64,000 bases of DNA, taken from the NCBI RefSeq assembly GCF_002913225.1, contig NZ_PPAW01000015.1, positions 186,001 through 250,000 of the forward strand. The letters are read 5' to 3'. Every line of letters starts with the position of its first letter. The first letter of the stretch is position 1. Below are positions 41,201 through 49,450 of the stretch, in pieces. A model generated the notes under the pieces. That model ran no database searches and was not told the origin of the DNA. It was given only the letters and a program-made list of their open reading frames with translations. Made by a program: the position numbers and the translations under genes. The DNA is from Campylobacter concisus. GTDB lineage: Bacteria; Campylobacterota; Campylobacteria; Campylobacterales; Campylobacteraceae.

Positions 41201-41304
41201 CGAAGCTTTAAATTTTCTTCTCTGCTTATAAATTTATAGCCTAAATTTCGTAGTAAATTTATGCTGTTTTGCTGGATTTTGTATTCTGAAGTATCGGGGG
41301 TCAT
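38221..41304 (-). CDS. hsdR: Type I restriction enzyme, R subunit
   Basis: 1027 residues. The N-terminal PD-(D/E)XK nuclease shows HRRPDLVLF (Asp155) and VIELKK (Glu169, Lys171). The SF2 motor has Walker A GSGKS (314-318) and VDESH (407-411), with helicase motifs through about residue 700 (LLTGFDAPRASTLYID). The C-terminal part is helical and binds HsdM. It translocates and cuts unmodified DNA. It is coupled to the 309-aa gene upstream (4-nt overlap) and overlaps the YgjP-like pseudogene by 11 nt. The subunit looks intact, so it depends on a working S subunit. Confidence 0.97.
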   Translation of the reverse strand: MTPDTSEYKIQQNSINLLRNLGYKFISREENLKLRGGKSSEVLFREILIKKLGEINGYEYKGKRYKFSQSSILKAVDELAGVSLNEGLMVANEKITNLLLLGTSIEENLEDGTRRSFSFKFIDFENLQNNDFYVTEEFEVSRANQGEVQKHRRPDLVLFINGIPIVVIELKKSSVSFENGIKQLEKEQGKDEIAHLFKYVQLTIAANGSGARYGTTGTPFKFYSVWKEQDEAKAKESLKSLINGREVSTLDMTLFALLSKDRLLRLVRHYIVFDKKMKKVCRYQQFFAIEETLKRVSAKKDGARAGGLIWHTQGSGKSLTMVMLTKLLKQIYISSKIILVTDRIDLDGQIHETFENTDVKAGRASSGSDLIEKLQSGVSVITTLVHKFEKVKNQKVVIRDGDIFVLVDESHRTQGGDLHKAMKKALPLACYIGFTGTPLLKREKNSFAKFGGEIHRYTIDDAVKDGAVLPLLYEGRYVGQEVLDPEGLTRKFDLISRELGDEAKRDLQQKWARFERVASSEQRLELIAVDINEHFKKTLKMTNGGFKAMLATQRKYDAIKYHKIFEEFGEIKSAYVISSNEHEELDGGHKEYVAKEWQDTIRGYGSEEAYLKHVKDEFVYGDEIDLLIVVDKLLTGFDAPRASTLYIDKQLKEHNLLQAIAKVNRLYDGKDYGYIIDYRGLLGELDQALTSYASLSGFDPEDITGVVIDVRSEIVKAKTYYTHLDDLFSGVKFKDDLESYVAVLEDAQKRDDFKEWLSQFARAFKLSLSSEKIYDILNEEEIKAYKQRVKFYNELRKAVQLRYHEACDFGKYEAQMQKLLDIYVNAQGVNELTRLVNIFETEFDDEVQRVEGKNAKADTIISAVSAVVKEKMDSNPAFYKSIAQQIQDIIDEYKAKRLGEEEKLAKAKLLKDLITGALKPSEDRYPKEFNGKKILFAIYDNLLDILGDVGLADIEEVAKNLSLNFYEIYEKASKKPEWHKNKDVENEITSAMEDALWEVEDEYGVLIDKKEKIYQTIRGIGISFYVK

Positions 41305-42230
41305 TTTGTCTCCTCATCCTCAAGATCAGAAAATAGGTTTTTGCCTTTAAAACTATCTTTGAATTTATTCTTTTGTTTTTTTATTCCCTTATTAGTAGCT
41401 ACCCAGTTATTTAAAATATCTCGTTTTGTTTCATAAACTTTAGCGACCCTATAAGATCTATTTTTGCACTCATTTCCAAATTCATCGTATGTTTTTGTTA
41501 TACATAATTGACAATTGATAAATGACCCATTGCCAAAATCATACCTTCCGCCTATAATATCGTTTTTAAATTTGCTATCTCCCATACTAAAATCTATACT
41601 TTCATTTCTATAAATTCCACGCCATTTATGCCTACCTTCTTTTAAAACAGGCGATATTAATTCTATGTTTGCATCATCATCTATTTCCTCTTCTTTATCG
41701 TCAACCAATATAAAATCTCTAAATTCATCCCTTTGAACTACATATTCGTTATTTACTTCATTTCCAAATCCAACTGCTCGTATTTTTTCGTATTTTTCTA
41801 TTTTTGCATAGTAATTTGAAATCGGTCTTGCCAGTTTTTGCTCCAATTGATTGTCATCTATTCCCGCAGACTCTTTTTTAAGCTTTAAAATTTCTAATTC
41901 TAATTTTTCATTTTCAAGCTTATTCTTTTTATATGCGCCAGTTAAGAGATATTCTAAAAATCTTTTAATGGCATATCCGGCCGACGATACTATAATTGTT
42001 GATGAAACAGAATGTGCCTCTATTATGTCCAAAATTTCAATAAACCCACCCTCTTTTGCAGCTCGGCTTTCTAATTCAATTTTTAAGTTCAATGAAGAGC
42101 TAATTGTATTAACAATGCTTAGAAAATCTTTTTCCATGGCGTTTCTTACAAAAGTATTCATAGAATGTGAATTATCACCCAAATAGTAATGAATTATAAA
42201 TTGACTTTCAAATTTTTCTTGCCCTTTCAC
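41301..42230 (-). CDS. Unknown protein embedded between hsdS and hsdR (R-linked ORF)
   Basis: 309 residues, not recognised. It has a hydrophobic stretch at about 75-95 (STIIVSSAGYAIKRFLEYLL), then a Lys/Glu-rich coiled coil (NKLENEKLELEILKLKKE), then a probably folded C-terminal part with KWRGIYRNESIDFSMGDSKF and Cys residues, and a basic tail. Both its ends overlap hsdS and hsdR by 4 nt, so it is a designed member of the operon. Campylobacter type I loci are known to carry such intervening R-linked ORFs. Its role (accessory defence, anti-restriction control) is unknown. Confidence 0.7.
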   Translation of the reverse strand: MKGQEKFESQFIIHYYLGDNSHSMNTFVRNAMEKDFLSIVNTISSSLNLKIELESRAAKEGGFIEILDIIEAHSVSSTIIVSSAGYAIKRFLEYLLTGAYKKNKLENEKLELEILKLKKESAGIDDNQLEQKLARPISNYYAKIEKYEKIRAVGFGNEVNNEYVVQRDEFRDFILVDDKEEEIDDDANIELISPVLKEGRHKWRGIYRNESIDFSMGDSKFKNDIIGGRYDFGNGSFINCQLCITKTYDEFGNECKNRSYRVAKVYETKRDILNNWVATNKGIKKQKNKFKDSFKGKNLFSDLEDEETK

Positions 42231-43434
42231 GTCCTCACCTTTCCGCTTAGTAGCTTTTGCATCAAGCCTTGTTTTTGTTTTTTCAAATTTTCAAGCTTTA
42301 AATTTAGTAAATTTATCTCATCATCACTAGCCGTTAAAACCTCTGCGATTTTTTGTTGTTCTTTTAAATTTGGGAGTTTTATTTTAAAGTTTTTTACTAT
42401 CTCGGCATTTAAATTTCCTTGTGCTCCAGTTTCTACAAAAGAGCAAACATTTTTTTGAAAATCATCAAGAAAATAATATAAATACTCCAAAGCAACCTTA
42501 GATAAATTTGGAACGATACACATCATTGCTTGACTTGTAGCAACCTCTATTTTATTAATAGAAACAAAACCAAATGAAGCATACATTGAATAAATTAAAC
42601 TATTTTTAGGAACAAGCCAAGCCGAAGAATTTTCTAAACCTTCTTCTGTGATTTTTGTCTGCGTGTCATAAATATACTTACCCGCAAGCGTCATATCGTT
42701 TATTTTTACAAAAGGAATATTGCCATTATAAAATTTTTTATTAGTTGACTTTGGTGTTCCACCGGAACGCATTTTAATGCAAATGTCTTTAAGTTTTGTT
42801 TCTCGCCACTCGTCTTTGAACTCAGGAAAGCGAACTTTTGCTATGAGTAAATTTTGCATAAGGGCTTTTTTAAACTGCTTTTTGTTTTCTATCAAATTTA
42901 TAGTTAAATTTATAGCCTCATCCCAAGTAGATAAAATTTCCGCTATCTTTTTTGCTCGTCTAATGGCGGAAGTAAAATTTTCAAAGAAAAAAAAGCATTA
43001 TCTGTTATATTTATCCTATCGTGCCTAGCACCGTAGTTTGCTACACTTTTGATTTTATTTTGCCATATAATCGTTTTAAAAAAGTATGCTAAGAATTTTG
43101 CTAATGTCTCATCTTGCACACTAAAAACCGTATACAATGGATACACTATGCCTTTAGACAACATATTTCTATTTATCGGTCCAGTAGGTGCATTCTGAGA
43201 TATTCTTGGATTGTAAACAAAATCTCCAATATCAACTACATAATAATCTTGTATATTTTCTTTATTTGCTATATCTTTGTCAAAATATTCATTTTGTGCA
43301 ATCAATCCATCAATGGCAGAATTTGACAAAACTAACTTAATCAAACTATTTCTATTTTTAAGAATAGATTTTTCAGCTATTTCCCCAAGCTTCATAACCT
43401 TCCATCCACTAGGCAAATTTTTGAATTCGCTCAT
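42227..43434 (-). pseudogene. hsdS: Type I restriction specificity subunit HsdS, split by a 1-nt frameshift
   Basis: The first part (163 codons, 43434-42943) has a target-recognition domain and ends at LLPPLDEQKR. The second part continues in another frame as IAEILSTWDEAINLTINLI and then a second recognition domain starting DEWRETKLKDI and ending QKLLSGKVRT. One extra A in the six-A run (complement of 42948-42953) would restore a 402-residue two-domain HsdS. As read, the enzyme would lose its second half-site unless the fragments pair or slippage occurs. The start overlaps hsdM by 4 nt. It may be a phase-variable switch. Confidence 0.85.
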
Positions 43435-44921
43435 AGCCCAAGCTCCGCAAGATACTCGCTCATCTTGCTTTGAACGCTTTTTAGCTCGGCTTCTAGGCGT
43501 GAAATCTCAGCCTTTGTAGCCTCGATATCCACAGCCTCTTCTTCTTCAAAAGTATCGACGTAGCGAGGGATGTTTAGGTTGTAATCATTCTCTTTTATCT
43601 CGCTAAGGCTTGCTAGATGGGAGTATTTTTCTATCTCACTTCTATTTTTATAGGTAGTGACTATCTTTTTTATATTTTGCTCGGTTAGCGAGTTTTGGTT
43701 TTTGCCTTTTTCAAATTCTTTGCTAGCGTTGATAAATAGCACGTCTTCGTTTACGCGGTTTTTCTTAAAAACGAGTATGCAAGCAGGGATGCTCGTGCCG
43801 TAAAATAAATTTTCCGGTAGTCCGATAACAGCATCAAGCAAATTTTCCTCGATCAGCTTTTGGCGTATCTTGCCCTCGCTAGATCCACGAAATAGCACGC
43901 CATGCGGAAGCACGACGCCCATTTTACCGTTACTACCTAGGCTTTTTATCATATGCACGACAAATGCGTAGTCGCCCTTGCTCTTTGGCGGCAAAGCGTA
44001 GCTAGTAAATCTCATAAAAGGATCGTTTAAGGCAAAATCAGCGCCCCATTTATCTAGGCTAAAAGGGGGATTTGCCACGACTATATCAAATGTTTTGATA
44101 AGGTTATCTTGTAGATGGAGCGGGTTTCTGATCGTATCGCCCCACTCGATGACGGCGTCGTTTATCTCGTGCAAGAACATATTCATCTTGCAAAGTGCGT
44201 GAGTTTGTCCGTTTTTCTCCTGTCCGTAAAGGCGGAAATTTTTGCTGCCGATCTCTTTTGAAGCCTTGATAAGAAGCGAGCCAGAGCCACAAGTAGGATC
44301 ATAGATCATATCACCTTCTTTTGGCTCAACCAGCTTTGCAAGAAGCGTCGAAACCTCGCTTGGCGTATAAAACTCTCCGCCTTTTTTGCCAGCGTCACTT
44401 GCAAAATGAGCTATAAGATACTCGTATGCGTCGCCGATTATGTCGTTACCCTCAAGCATAGACGGGCGAAGGTCTAGTCTAGCGTCGCTAAAATCCTCTA
44501 GTAAATTTTGTAAGATAGCGTTTCTCTCTTTTGTGTCGCCAAGCTTGTTTTTGTTATTAAAGTCGATGCTTCTAAAGATGCCTTCAAGCTTATCTTTGTT
44601 GTCTTCTTCGATCTTTTCTAGCGCTTTGTTCATTATCTCGCCTAAATTTGCAGCCTCTTTGTGCGCTAAAAGATACTCAAAGGTGCAACTCTCATCAAGC
44701 TTAAATTTCTCTTTCTTTAGCTTTGCTTCGATCCTCTCGCGCTTCTCGCCGTACTCGGCTCTTAGTTGCTCAAGCTTTTCTTTGTAAAAATCAGATAGAT
44801 ACTTAACAAAAAGCATCGTTAAAACATAGTCTTTATAGTCGCTTCCATCCATCGTGCCGCGAAATGTGTCGCAAGCCTTCCAAACTACGTTGTTTATGGT
44901 ATCTTGTGTGGTCTTTTGCAT
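43431..44921 (-). CDS. hsdM: Type I restriction-modification DNA methyltransferase, M subunit
   Basis: 496 residues. The N-terminal helical domain is followed by the N6-adenine methyltransferase core with SAM motif DPTCGSGSLL (208-217) and catalytic NPPF (284-287). It methylates the sequence chosen by HsdS and forms the M2S core. A coiled-coil at the C-terminus (KAEISRLEAELKSVQSKMSE) should contact S. It starts 1 nt after the single-domain HsdS gene and is coupled to full hsdS. Confidence 0.97.
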   Translation of the reverse strand: MQKTTQDTINNVVWKACDTFRGTMDGSDYKDYVLTMLFVKYLSDFYKEKLEQLRAEYGEKRERIEAKLKKEKFKLDESCTFEYLLAHKEAANLGEIMNKALEKIEEDNKDKLEGIFRSIDFNNKNKLGDTKERNAILQNLLEDFSDARLDLRPSMLEGNDIIGDAYEYLIAHFASDAGKKGGEFYTPSEVSTLLAKLVEPKEGDMIYDPTCGSGSLLIKASKEIGSKNFRLYGQEKNGQTHALCKMNMFLHEINDAVIEWGDTIRNPLHLQDNLIKTFDIVVANPPFSLDKWGADFALNDPFMRFTSYALPPKSKGDYAFVVHMIKSLGSNGKMGVVLPHGVLFRGSSEGKIRQKLIEENLLDAVIGLPENLFYGTSIPACILVFKKNRVNEDVLFINASKEFEKGKNQNSLTEQNIKKIVTTYKNRSEIEKYSHLASLSEIKENDYNLNIPRYVDTFEEEEAVDIEATKAEISRLEAELKSVQSKMSEYLAELGL

Positions 44922-44922
44922 C

Positions 44923-45510
44923 TTAGTTCTCCTCTTTTTTTATCAAATTTTCAAATATGCTTTTGTGGTATTTTTGCTTTACAGCTATCAAATTTTGTAA
45001 AATTTCGCTCTCTTGGCGGGCTAAATTTAGGTATTTTACTATCTTGTTTTGAGTTTGCAAATTTATGGCTGGTATTTTTATATTATTTAAGCTTGCAACG
45101 CCTATCATCGCTATAGCAGTGCCTGAAACATCTGGCGCAAGGGCTCTTTTAACGGCGCTGCTATTTAGATAATGCGCCACAAAATGCGGATCAAATTTAT
45201 CGCTACTAACCCTTATACGCACCATCAAAGACGTGTAGACGAGGTCGCTATACTCTTTGTCTATATAAACGGCGAAATTCGGCTCTCTAAGTCGCAGCAA
45301 GATATCGCCCTGACTTACTTTATACTCCTCGTTTATCTGCTCGCTAGATATAAATTCGTCCACAAAAGCGTCATCGTAATACGCATCTTCTGTAAACGAC
45401 TTTAGCGATACGATTTTATACGAGTGCTCGGACGGACTATGTGCCTCAGCCTTTTTCCTACTTAACACTAAGCCGGTTTTTATCTCGGCTATTTTGTTTA
45501 AATTTATCAT
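44923..45510 (-). CDS. Single-domain (half) HsdS-like specificity protein
   Basis: 195 residues: one target-recognition domain (KIAEIKTGLVLSRKKAE start, GDILLRLREPNFAVYID, DPHFVAHYLNSSAVKRALA) and one C-terminal helical conserved region (QTQNKIVKYLNLARQESEI). Full HsdS has two of each. It is the first gene of the operon, just before hsdM. Half-S proteins can act as dimers reading a palindromic site, so the locus may have two specificities: this intact one and the broken hsdS. Its promoter and operators are right upstream. Confidence 0.8.
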   Translation of the reverse strand: MINLNKIAEIKTGLVLSRKKAEAHSPSEHSYKIVSLKSFTEDAYYDDAFVDEFISSEQINEEYKVSQGDILLRLREPNFAVYIDKEYSDLVYTSLMVRIRVSSDKFDPHFVAHYLNSSAVKRALAPDVSGTAIAMIGVASLNNIKIPAINLQTQNKIVKYLNLARQESEILQNLIAVKQKYHKSIFENLIKKEEN

Positions 45511-45526
45511 TTTAGAGCCTTTTTAT

Positions 45527-45547
45527 GTATTATTTTCCAAATAATAC
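45527..45547. promoter_or_regulatory. 21-bp palindrome (operator) at the type I operon start site
   Basis: Perfect 9-bp arms GTATTATTT / AAATAATAC around a 3-nt centre. It lies directly downstream of the -10 box, covering about +1 to +21 and ending 17 nt before the first start codon, a classic repressor position. Confidence 0.7.
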
Positions 45548-45554
45548 TAGGCGA

Positions 45555-45583
45555 AGTATATCAGGTAAGATGGAAAATGTCAA
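45555..45583 (-). promoter_or_regulatory. Strong sigma70 promoter of the type I operon
   Basis: On the minus strand TTGACA (45578-45583) is followed after exactly 17 nt by TATACT (45555-45560). A full -35 box is unusual in Campylobacter, where promoters rely on the -10 region. Palindromes lie on both sides. Confidence 0.75.
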
Positions 45584-45592
45584 TAGATTTTT

Positions 45593-45613
45593 ATACTATT
45601 TCATAAATAATAC
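45593..45613. promoter_or_regulatory. Second, imperfect copy of the 21-bp palindrome
   Basis: GTATTATTT on the minus strand, 3-nt spacer, then an arm matching 7 of 9 positions. Its centre is 66 bp from the first copy, on the other side of the promoter, so the pair could allow cooperative binding or looping. Confidence 0.55.
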
Positions 45614-45983
45614 AAAAAAATTACTACTTTTTGCAAAATAAATATCCAAAGAGATCACATAGTGTTTTTTTAAAATCCTAATTTTAGTAATTCTCATATG
45701 CTCTTAAAAAGTTTGGAGAAAGCATTTTAAATCTACTTTTATTTTTTAATCCTCAAAACTTCTCTACCATAGCCAAATACTTTACAAGCTTAACTTTAAT
45801 CTTTGATATATTACTTTTTATAAGATAAATTCACTATCTGATACCACCTCGTTAACTTAAATAGACACTTTTTAATCGCTAGTGGAATTTGAAGTCGTCG
45901 CAACACCAATTGCATTCTTATTTAAATTGAAGTGAATTAAATAAGTTAGTTCAATGTCCAATTCGTAAATTTATATGGCATCG
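45614..45983. other. AT-rich gap between the type I operon and the Kiwa-like pair
   Basis: No open frame of note and no recognisable RNA or mobile element. Several short inverted AT-rich stretches only. The region probably contains the 3' end signal of the Kiwa-like operon. Confidence 0.4.
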
Positions 45984-46979
45984 CTATTCTTGGATACTAT
46001 CTGCACTATTATTTTCCAAATTATCTTTTGCAACACTTTCATAGTGAAATTGCGTAAGTTCAGATGTTAAGAAATTATCCATTAATAAACTTATAAAACA
46101 GTCTTTTGATGCTTTTGTATCTAAAATAATTTTAGTGCCCTCAGTATTAAATTTTATTTTTCCAGCTATCGATGTATACGTTCTGCAGAAATTTATGATG
46201 TTTTGATTTGGGATATTAGCTTTGATTACTGGAGAGTTTTTAGCTATTTTTATAAATTTTCTAGCATACCTTAAATTTTCAATCAACTCTATTAAAACCT
46301 CTATATTATCAACAATTGACATTGCTTTGATGGCATTAAGGCCAATAGTGGCTTCTTTTTTTATAATTTTATCAAAACCGAAATTTTTTTCTATCACATT
46401 TACATCCATTACAATTAAATTATTTGATATTTTTATAAGTTGAAATTGCGAAGTTATTCTGAGTAAATCTTCATCTATTTTCCTTAGCCGAGTTGGGTGT
46501 TCTCCAAATTCTTTTCCTAAAAAAACATATTTTGGAGAACTTTTAAATACATTTATAGGAGTCATGGTCTTGTATAAAATAGTCTGTTTTTCATTGTTAC
46601 CTATCTCAACTAGTAAAGCCTTAATTGATGACATTCGCAACTCCTCAATATTCATAAGTTCGACATCATCACTATTTAAAATTGTATCAATATGCAATAA
46701 ATCTTCAGGAATCTCATCTATGTCATACAAATAAATTGCATTTGTTCTCTCATCGCAAGTGGATAAATTTAATAAAAACAACTCATCTTGTTTCATAATT
46801 AAATTTTCTATACTATTCAAAAACATATTTTTTAAAGACCCAGAAGCTTCATCTTCTATATTGATTTTGAATAGATTGTTATTGTTTGTAGTGTTTAAAA
46901 GAGCATATATAGATATCCCAATACCTTTTTGATTATCATAAAAATATTGAAGCTCTTCTCTTAGGTCTTGAATGTTCAT
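45984..46979 (-). CDS. kwaB: KwaB-like anti-phage protein (DUF4868)
   Basis: 331 residues. The middle holds the DUF4868-like stretch LRKIDEDLLRITSQFQLIKI, then NLIVMDVNVIEKNFGFDKII, which is the family's 'second strand then phenylalanine-rich helix' pattern. KwaB binds DNA and, together with membrane protein KwaA, forms the Kiwa system that reacts to phage attack at the membrane. Length (about 315 in E. coli) fits. The start overlaps the KwaA-like stop by 4 nt. Identification is from memory of the family and gene pairing. Confidence 0.68.
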   Translation of the reverse strand: MNIQDLREELQYFYDNQKGIGISIYALLNTTNNNNLFKINIEDEASGSLKNMFLNSIENLIMKQDELFLLNLSTCDERTNAIYLYDIDEIPEDLLHIDTILNSDDVELMNIEELRMSSIKALLVEIGNNEKQTILYKTMTPINVFKSSPKYVFLGKEFGEHPTRLRKIDEDLLRITSQFQLIKISNNLIVMDVNVIEKNFGFDKIIKKEATIGLNAIKAMSIVDNIEVLIELIENLRYARKFIKIAKNSPVIKANIPNQNIINFCRTYTSIAGKIKFNTEGTKIILDTKASKDCFISLLMDNFLTSELTQFHYESVAKDNLENNSADSIQE

Positions 46980-47560
46980 AAACTATTTCCTTTTACATAG
47001 TAAATTCTATTATCTAGTTTTATATATGAAACTTTCTGTCCAGGAGTTAGTTTTTCCCTACTAATCAAAATAATACCGATTCTATCTCCATTTTTAAAAT
47101 TTCCATCTGCTTTATAAATTTGAAAACCAAGAAGTGCAAGAGATGGATTTGCATAGAAAAGATCCGTTTTTATATAAATAGCACCAATTGCTATAAGCAA
47201 TAAAAATAAGATAACTATTTGCCTTGTTTTATTAAAATCGAAGCTTATCAAAGGCACAACATATGTTGTCAAAAAAGTTAAATGTTCATAGTTTATGCTT
47301 TCTATTTTTCTGATCTCAAAAGGAATTTGTGTTGCTCCCTTTAAACTATCTTGAAAATTTTTATATGAACAATAACTATAAATCAACATACAAAAGCAAA
47401 TAATGCTTAAAAAATTTATCTTTATAAAAACAAACCAACTATCTAAGTTTTTAAAATCAAAATTGTCGCATGGAATACTAGCCGTTGCCACTATCATAAA
47501 AACAAATAGCAGCGATAAAGATATAATGTATAAATTGATTTTTTTAATATTATTTACCAT
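46976..47560 (-). CDS. kwaA: KwaA-like membrane protein
   Basis: 194 residues with about four hydrophobic helices: IISLSLLFVFMIVATASIP, INFLSIICFCMLIYSY, LTFLTTYVVPLISF and QIVILFLLLIAIGAIYI. A cytosolic or periplasmic tail follows with NPSLALLGFQIYKADG and a ~40-residue β part. Size, topology and coupling to a DUF4868 protein match KwaA, the membrane sensor of Kiwa. First gene of the pair, with AGGTAAGAATAAA before the ATG. Confidence 0.66.
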   Translation of the reverse strand: MVNNIKKINLYIISLSLLFVFMIVATASIPCDNFDFKNLDSWFVFIKINFLSIICFCMLIYSYCSYKNFQDSLKGATQIPFEIRKIESINYEHLTFLTTYVVPLISFDFNKTRQIVILFLLLIAIGAIYIKTDLFYANPSLALLGFQIYKADGNFKNGDRIGIILISREKLTPGQKVSYIKLDNRIYYVKGNSL

Positions 47561-48366
47561 TTTATTCTTACCTGATTACCAATTAATTTTGGCAAAGTCC
47601 ATATCGTAAAATTTTAGAGTTTAAATTTGCTCTTAATTGCTTTGGATTTTATCAAATATTAGTTAAATTTCATCATCAATTTTATATGTTTCTTAGTATC
47701 TCATTGTTAGTAATACTTATTGAAAGCACATTTACAACTACTATATAGCGCTGGTTGACATTTGATGTAAAAATTTTAATTTTTACTTATCTTTTGTTGA
47801 AAATTTTTGATTTTTAAAGCATAAAATCTATTTATATTATCTTTTGATGGCATTTTTTTGATAAACCAATCCATTTTAAAAACCTGCAATTTATCTCAGC
47901 AGTTTTTCTCCTGCTCATCTTTTGGATTGTCGACTAAATGTTTTTTTTAAAACAAACCCTAATAGTTAGGTGAGTGTTTTATCTGATAAGTCAGACAAAA
48001 CATCTCGTTAGGAATAATCCCTAAAATCCTATATTTATTATTAAGTCAACAACAATATCTCTTAGTAATAAAATTTTTTATAATGCTTTTTAAAAATTTT
48101 TTATATTTATAGCAATTGCAAATTTGCATATCTAAGTTATTTTGTATCAAATAGGACATTTTTATTTTCGTTTTTTTACTATGAATTCTAAATAAAAAAG
48201 ATAGGTATTGCGTGATATCGTATAAACTTTTTGCCAAACAAGGTAATTTTGCCGTAAATCCATCAAATACAGCCATGCTGCTTGGAAACGGCGTATTGAT
48301 GGCATTTAAGCTAAAATATAGAATATTACTTGAAAAATATACAAGATACATTAAAAAGGGGTATAA
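47561..48366. other. Gene-poor AT-rich stretch with a doubtful short frame
   Basis: Nothing convincing here. A plus frame at 48212-48412 (67 codons, opening GTG, with MLLGNGVLMAFKLKYR) and a minus frame over 48046-48351 compete; neither has a strong ribosome-binding site, and neither looks like a known protein. The plus frame runs into the start of the WG-repeat pseudogene, so it may be part of its lost upstream region. Confidence 0.35.
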
Positions 48367-49397
48367 ATTAGCAAAAGTGACAACGAAGATACTTTTAATA
48401 ACAGCAAGATAGAACTTTTTGATCCGATAACCAAAACAGTAAAAGAGGTTATTTCTGGTAAATTTTTAGAAAAAAATTTAGTTGCGGTAAAAAATCCAGA
48501 GAACGAAAATTTGTTTGGTGTTAGTGATTTAGAAGGAAATATAAAAGTACCATCAAAATATTTAGATGTTAGTATGATTTGCGACACAATTGTAAAACTT
48601 CGTAACGAAAAATGTCAAAATGAAGACTTTGATCTAGCTAATAATAAACCCATTTTTACTGACTACTTTTATATCAACAAAATAATGGTGCAAACTGATA
48701 TAGAACAAGATATTTATAATGGAGAGATATTTTATTATGAAAAAATAACAAAATAGGCTTGATAGACCACCAAGAAAATATCAAATTAGAGGCGAACTAT
48801 TTTTCTTTTAACTATCTGGCTTTTGGACTTTTTGCTTTTAGCCGATCCGAAAAAAGTCCATATGATTTTTACCAGCCTAAATTTGGACTTTGTGATACAG
48901 AAGGTAATGTGCTTTTAGAAGAAGAATATGACGAAATTTCTATATCTTTTTATGATGGTGATATCGCCACGATAAAAGCTGCTAGTACAGAGCTGATAAA
49001 CGGTGAAGAATTTGATAAAAAAGCATTTGTACTAAAAGATCATACCGTGATACACAAGGATGATATTGATGAAATTTGGATGGTTGATAGAGATAAATTT
49101 ATCATTCAAAAAGAAGGCAAATATACACTAAAAAGCGGCTGGAGCGATGATACTGAAATTTTTATCGAAGCAAGCGATAATCTCTATGTTTGCAATGGGA
49201 TTTTTAGCCACTCCTTGGCCAATGGTAAATATAGGCTTTATAGAAACGATTTTATCACAACAATCGAATGTGATGAATATAAATTTATCTATGATGAAAA
49301 GATTGTAATAAAAAAGAATAACTATCTTGGTTTGGTGGATAAAAACTTTAATATTATTAAAAATAATTTTTACAATGCAAAAGATATTGTTTTTTAA
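48367..49397 (+). pseudogene. WG-repeat protein gene, 5'-truncated and frameshifted
   Basis: Two adjacent frames form one WG-repeat protein. The first covers IELFDPITKTVKEVIS, then FGVSDLEGNIKVPSKYLDV and stops at KITK. The second, from 48759, opens right at the next repeat (LIDHQENIKLEANYF) and continues with FGLCDTEGNVLLEEEYDEI. One more A in the short A-run before the stop (near 48752) would give KITKIGLIDHQEN, a perfect repeat junction. No usable start is found at the 5' end, where a stop precedes ISKSDNED. WG-repeat proteins are often found in accessory or defence loci; role unknown. Confidence 0.65.
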
Positions 49398-49414
49398 ATA
49401 ATGACGGTTTTTGG

Positions 49415-49420
49415 TATAAT
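49415..49420 (+). promoter_or_regulatory. -10 box for the DUF1643 gene
   Basis: TATAAT, 30 nt before the start codon; the ribosome-binding site GAAAGGAC follows. Confidence 0.55.
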
Positions 49421-49450
49421 TGAAAAATATTTTTTTGAAAGGACAACACA

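Noticed and set aside
48046-48351. Minus-strand frame of about 100 codons
   Set aside because: No good ribosome-binding site, low-complexity ends and overlap with an equally weak plus frame; not supported as a gene.
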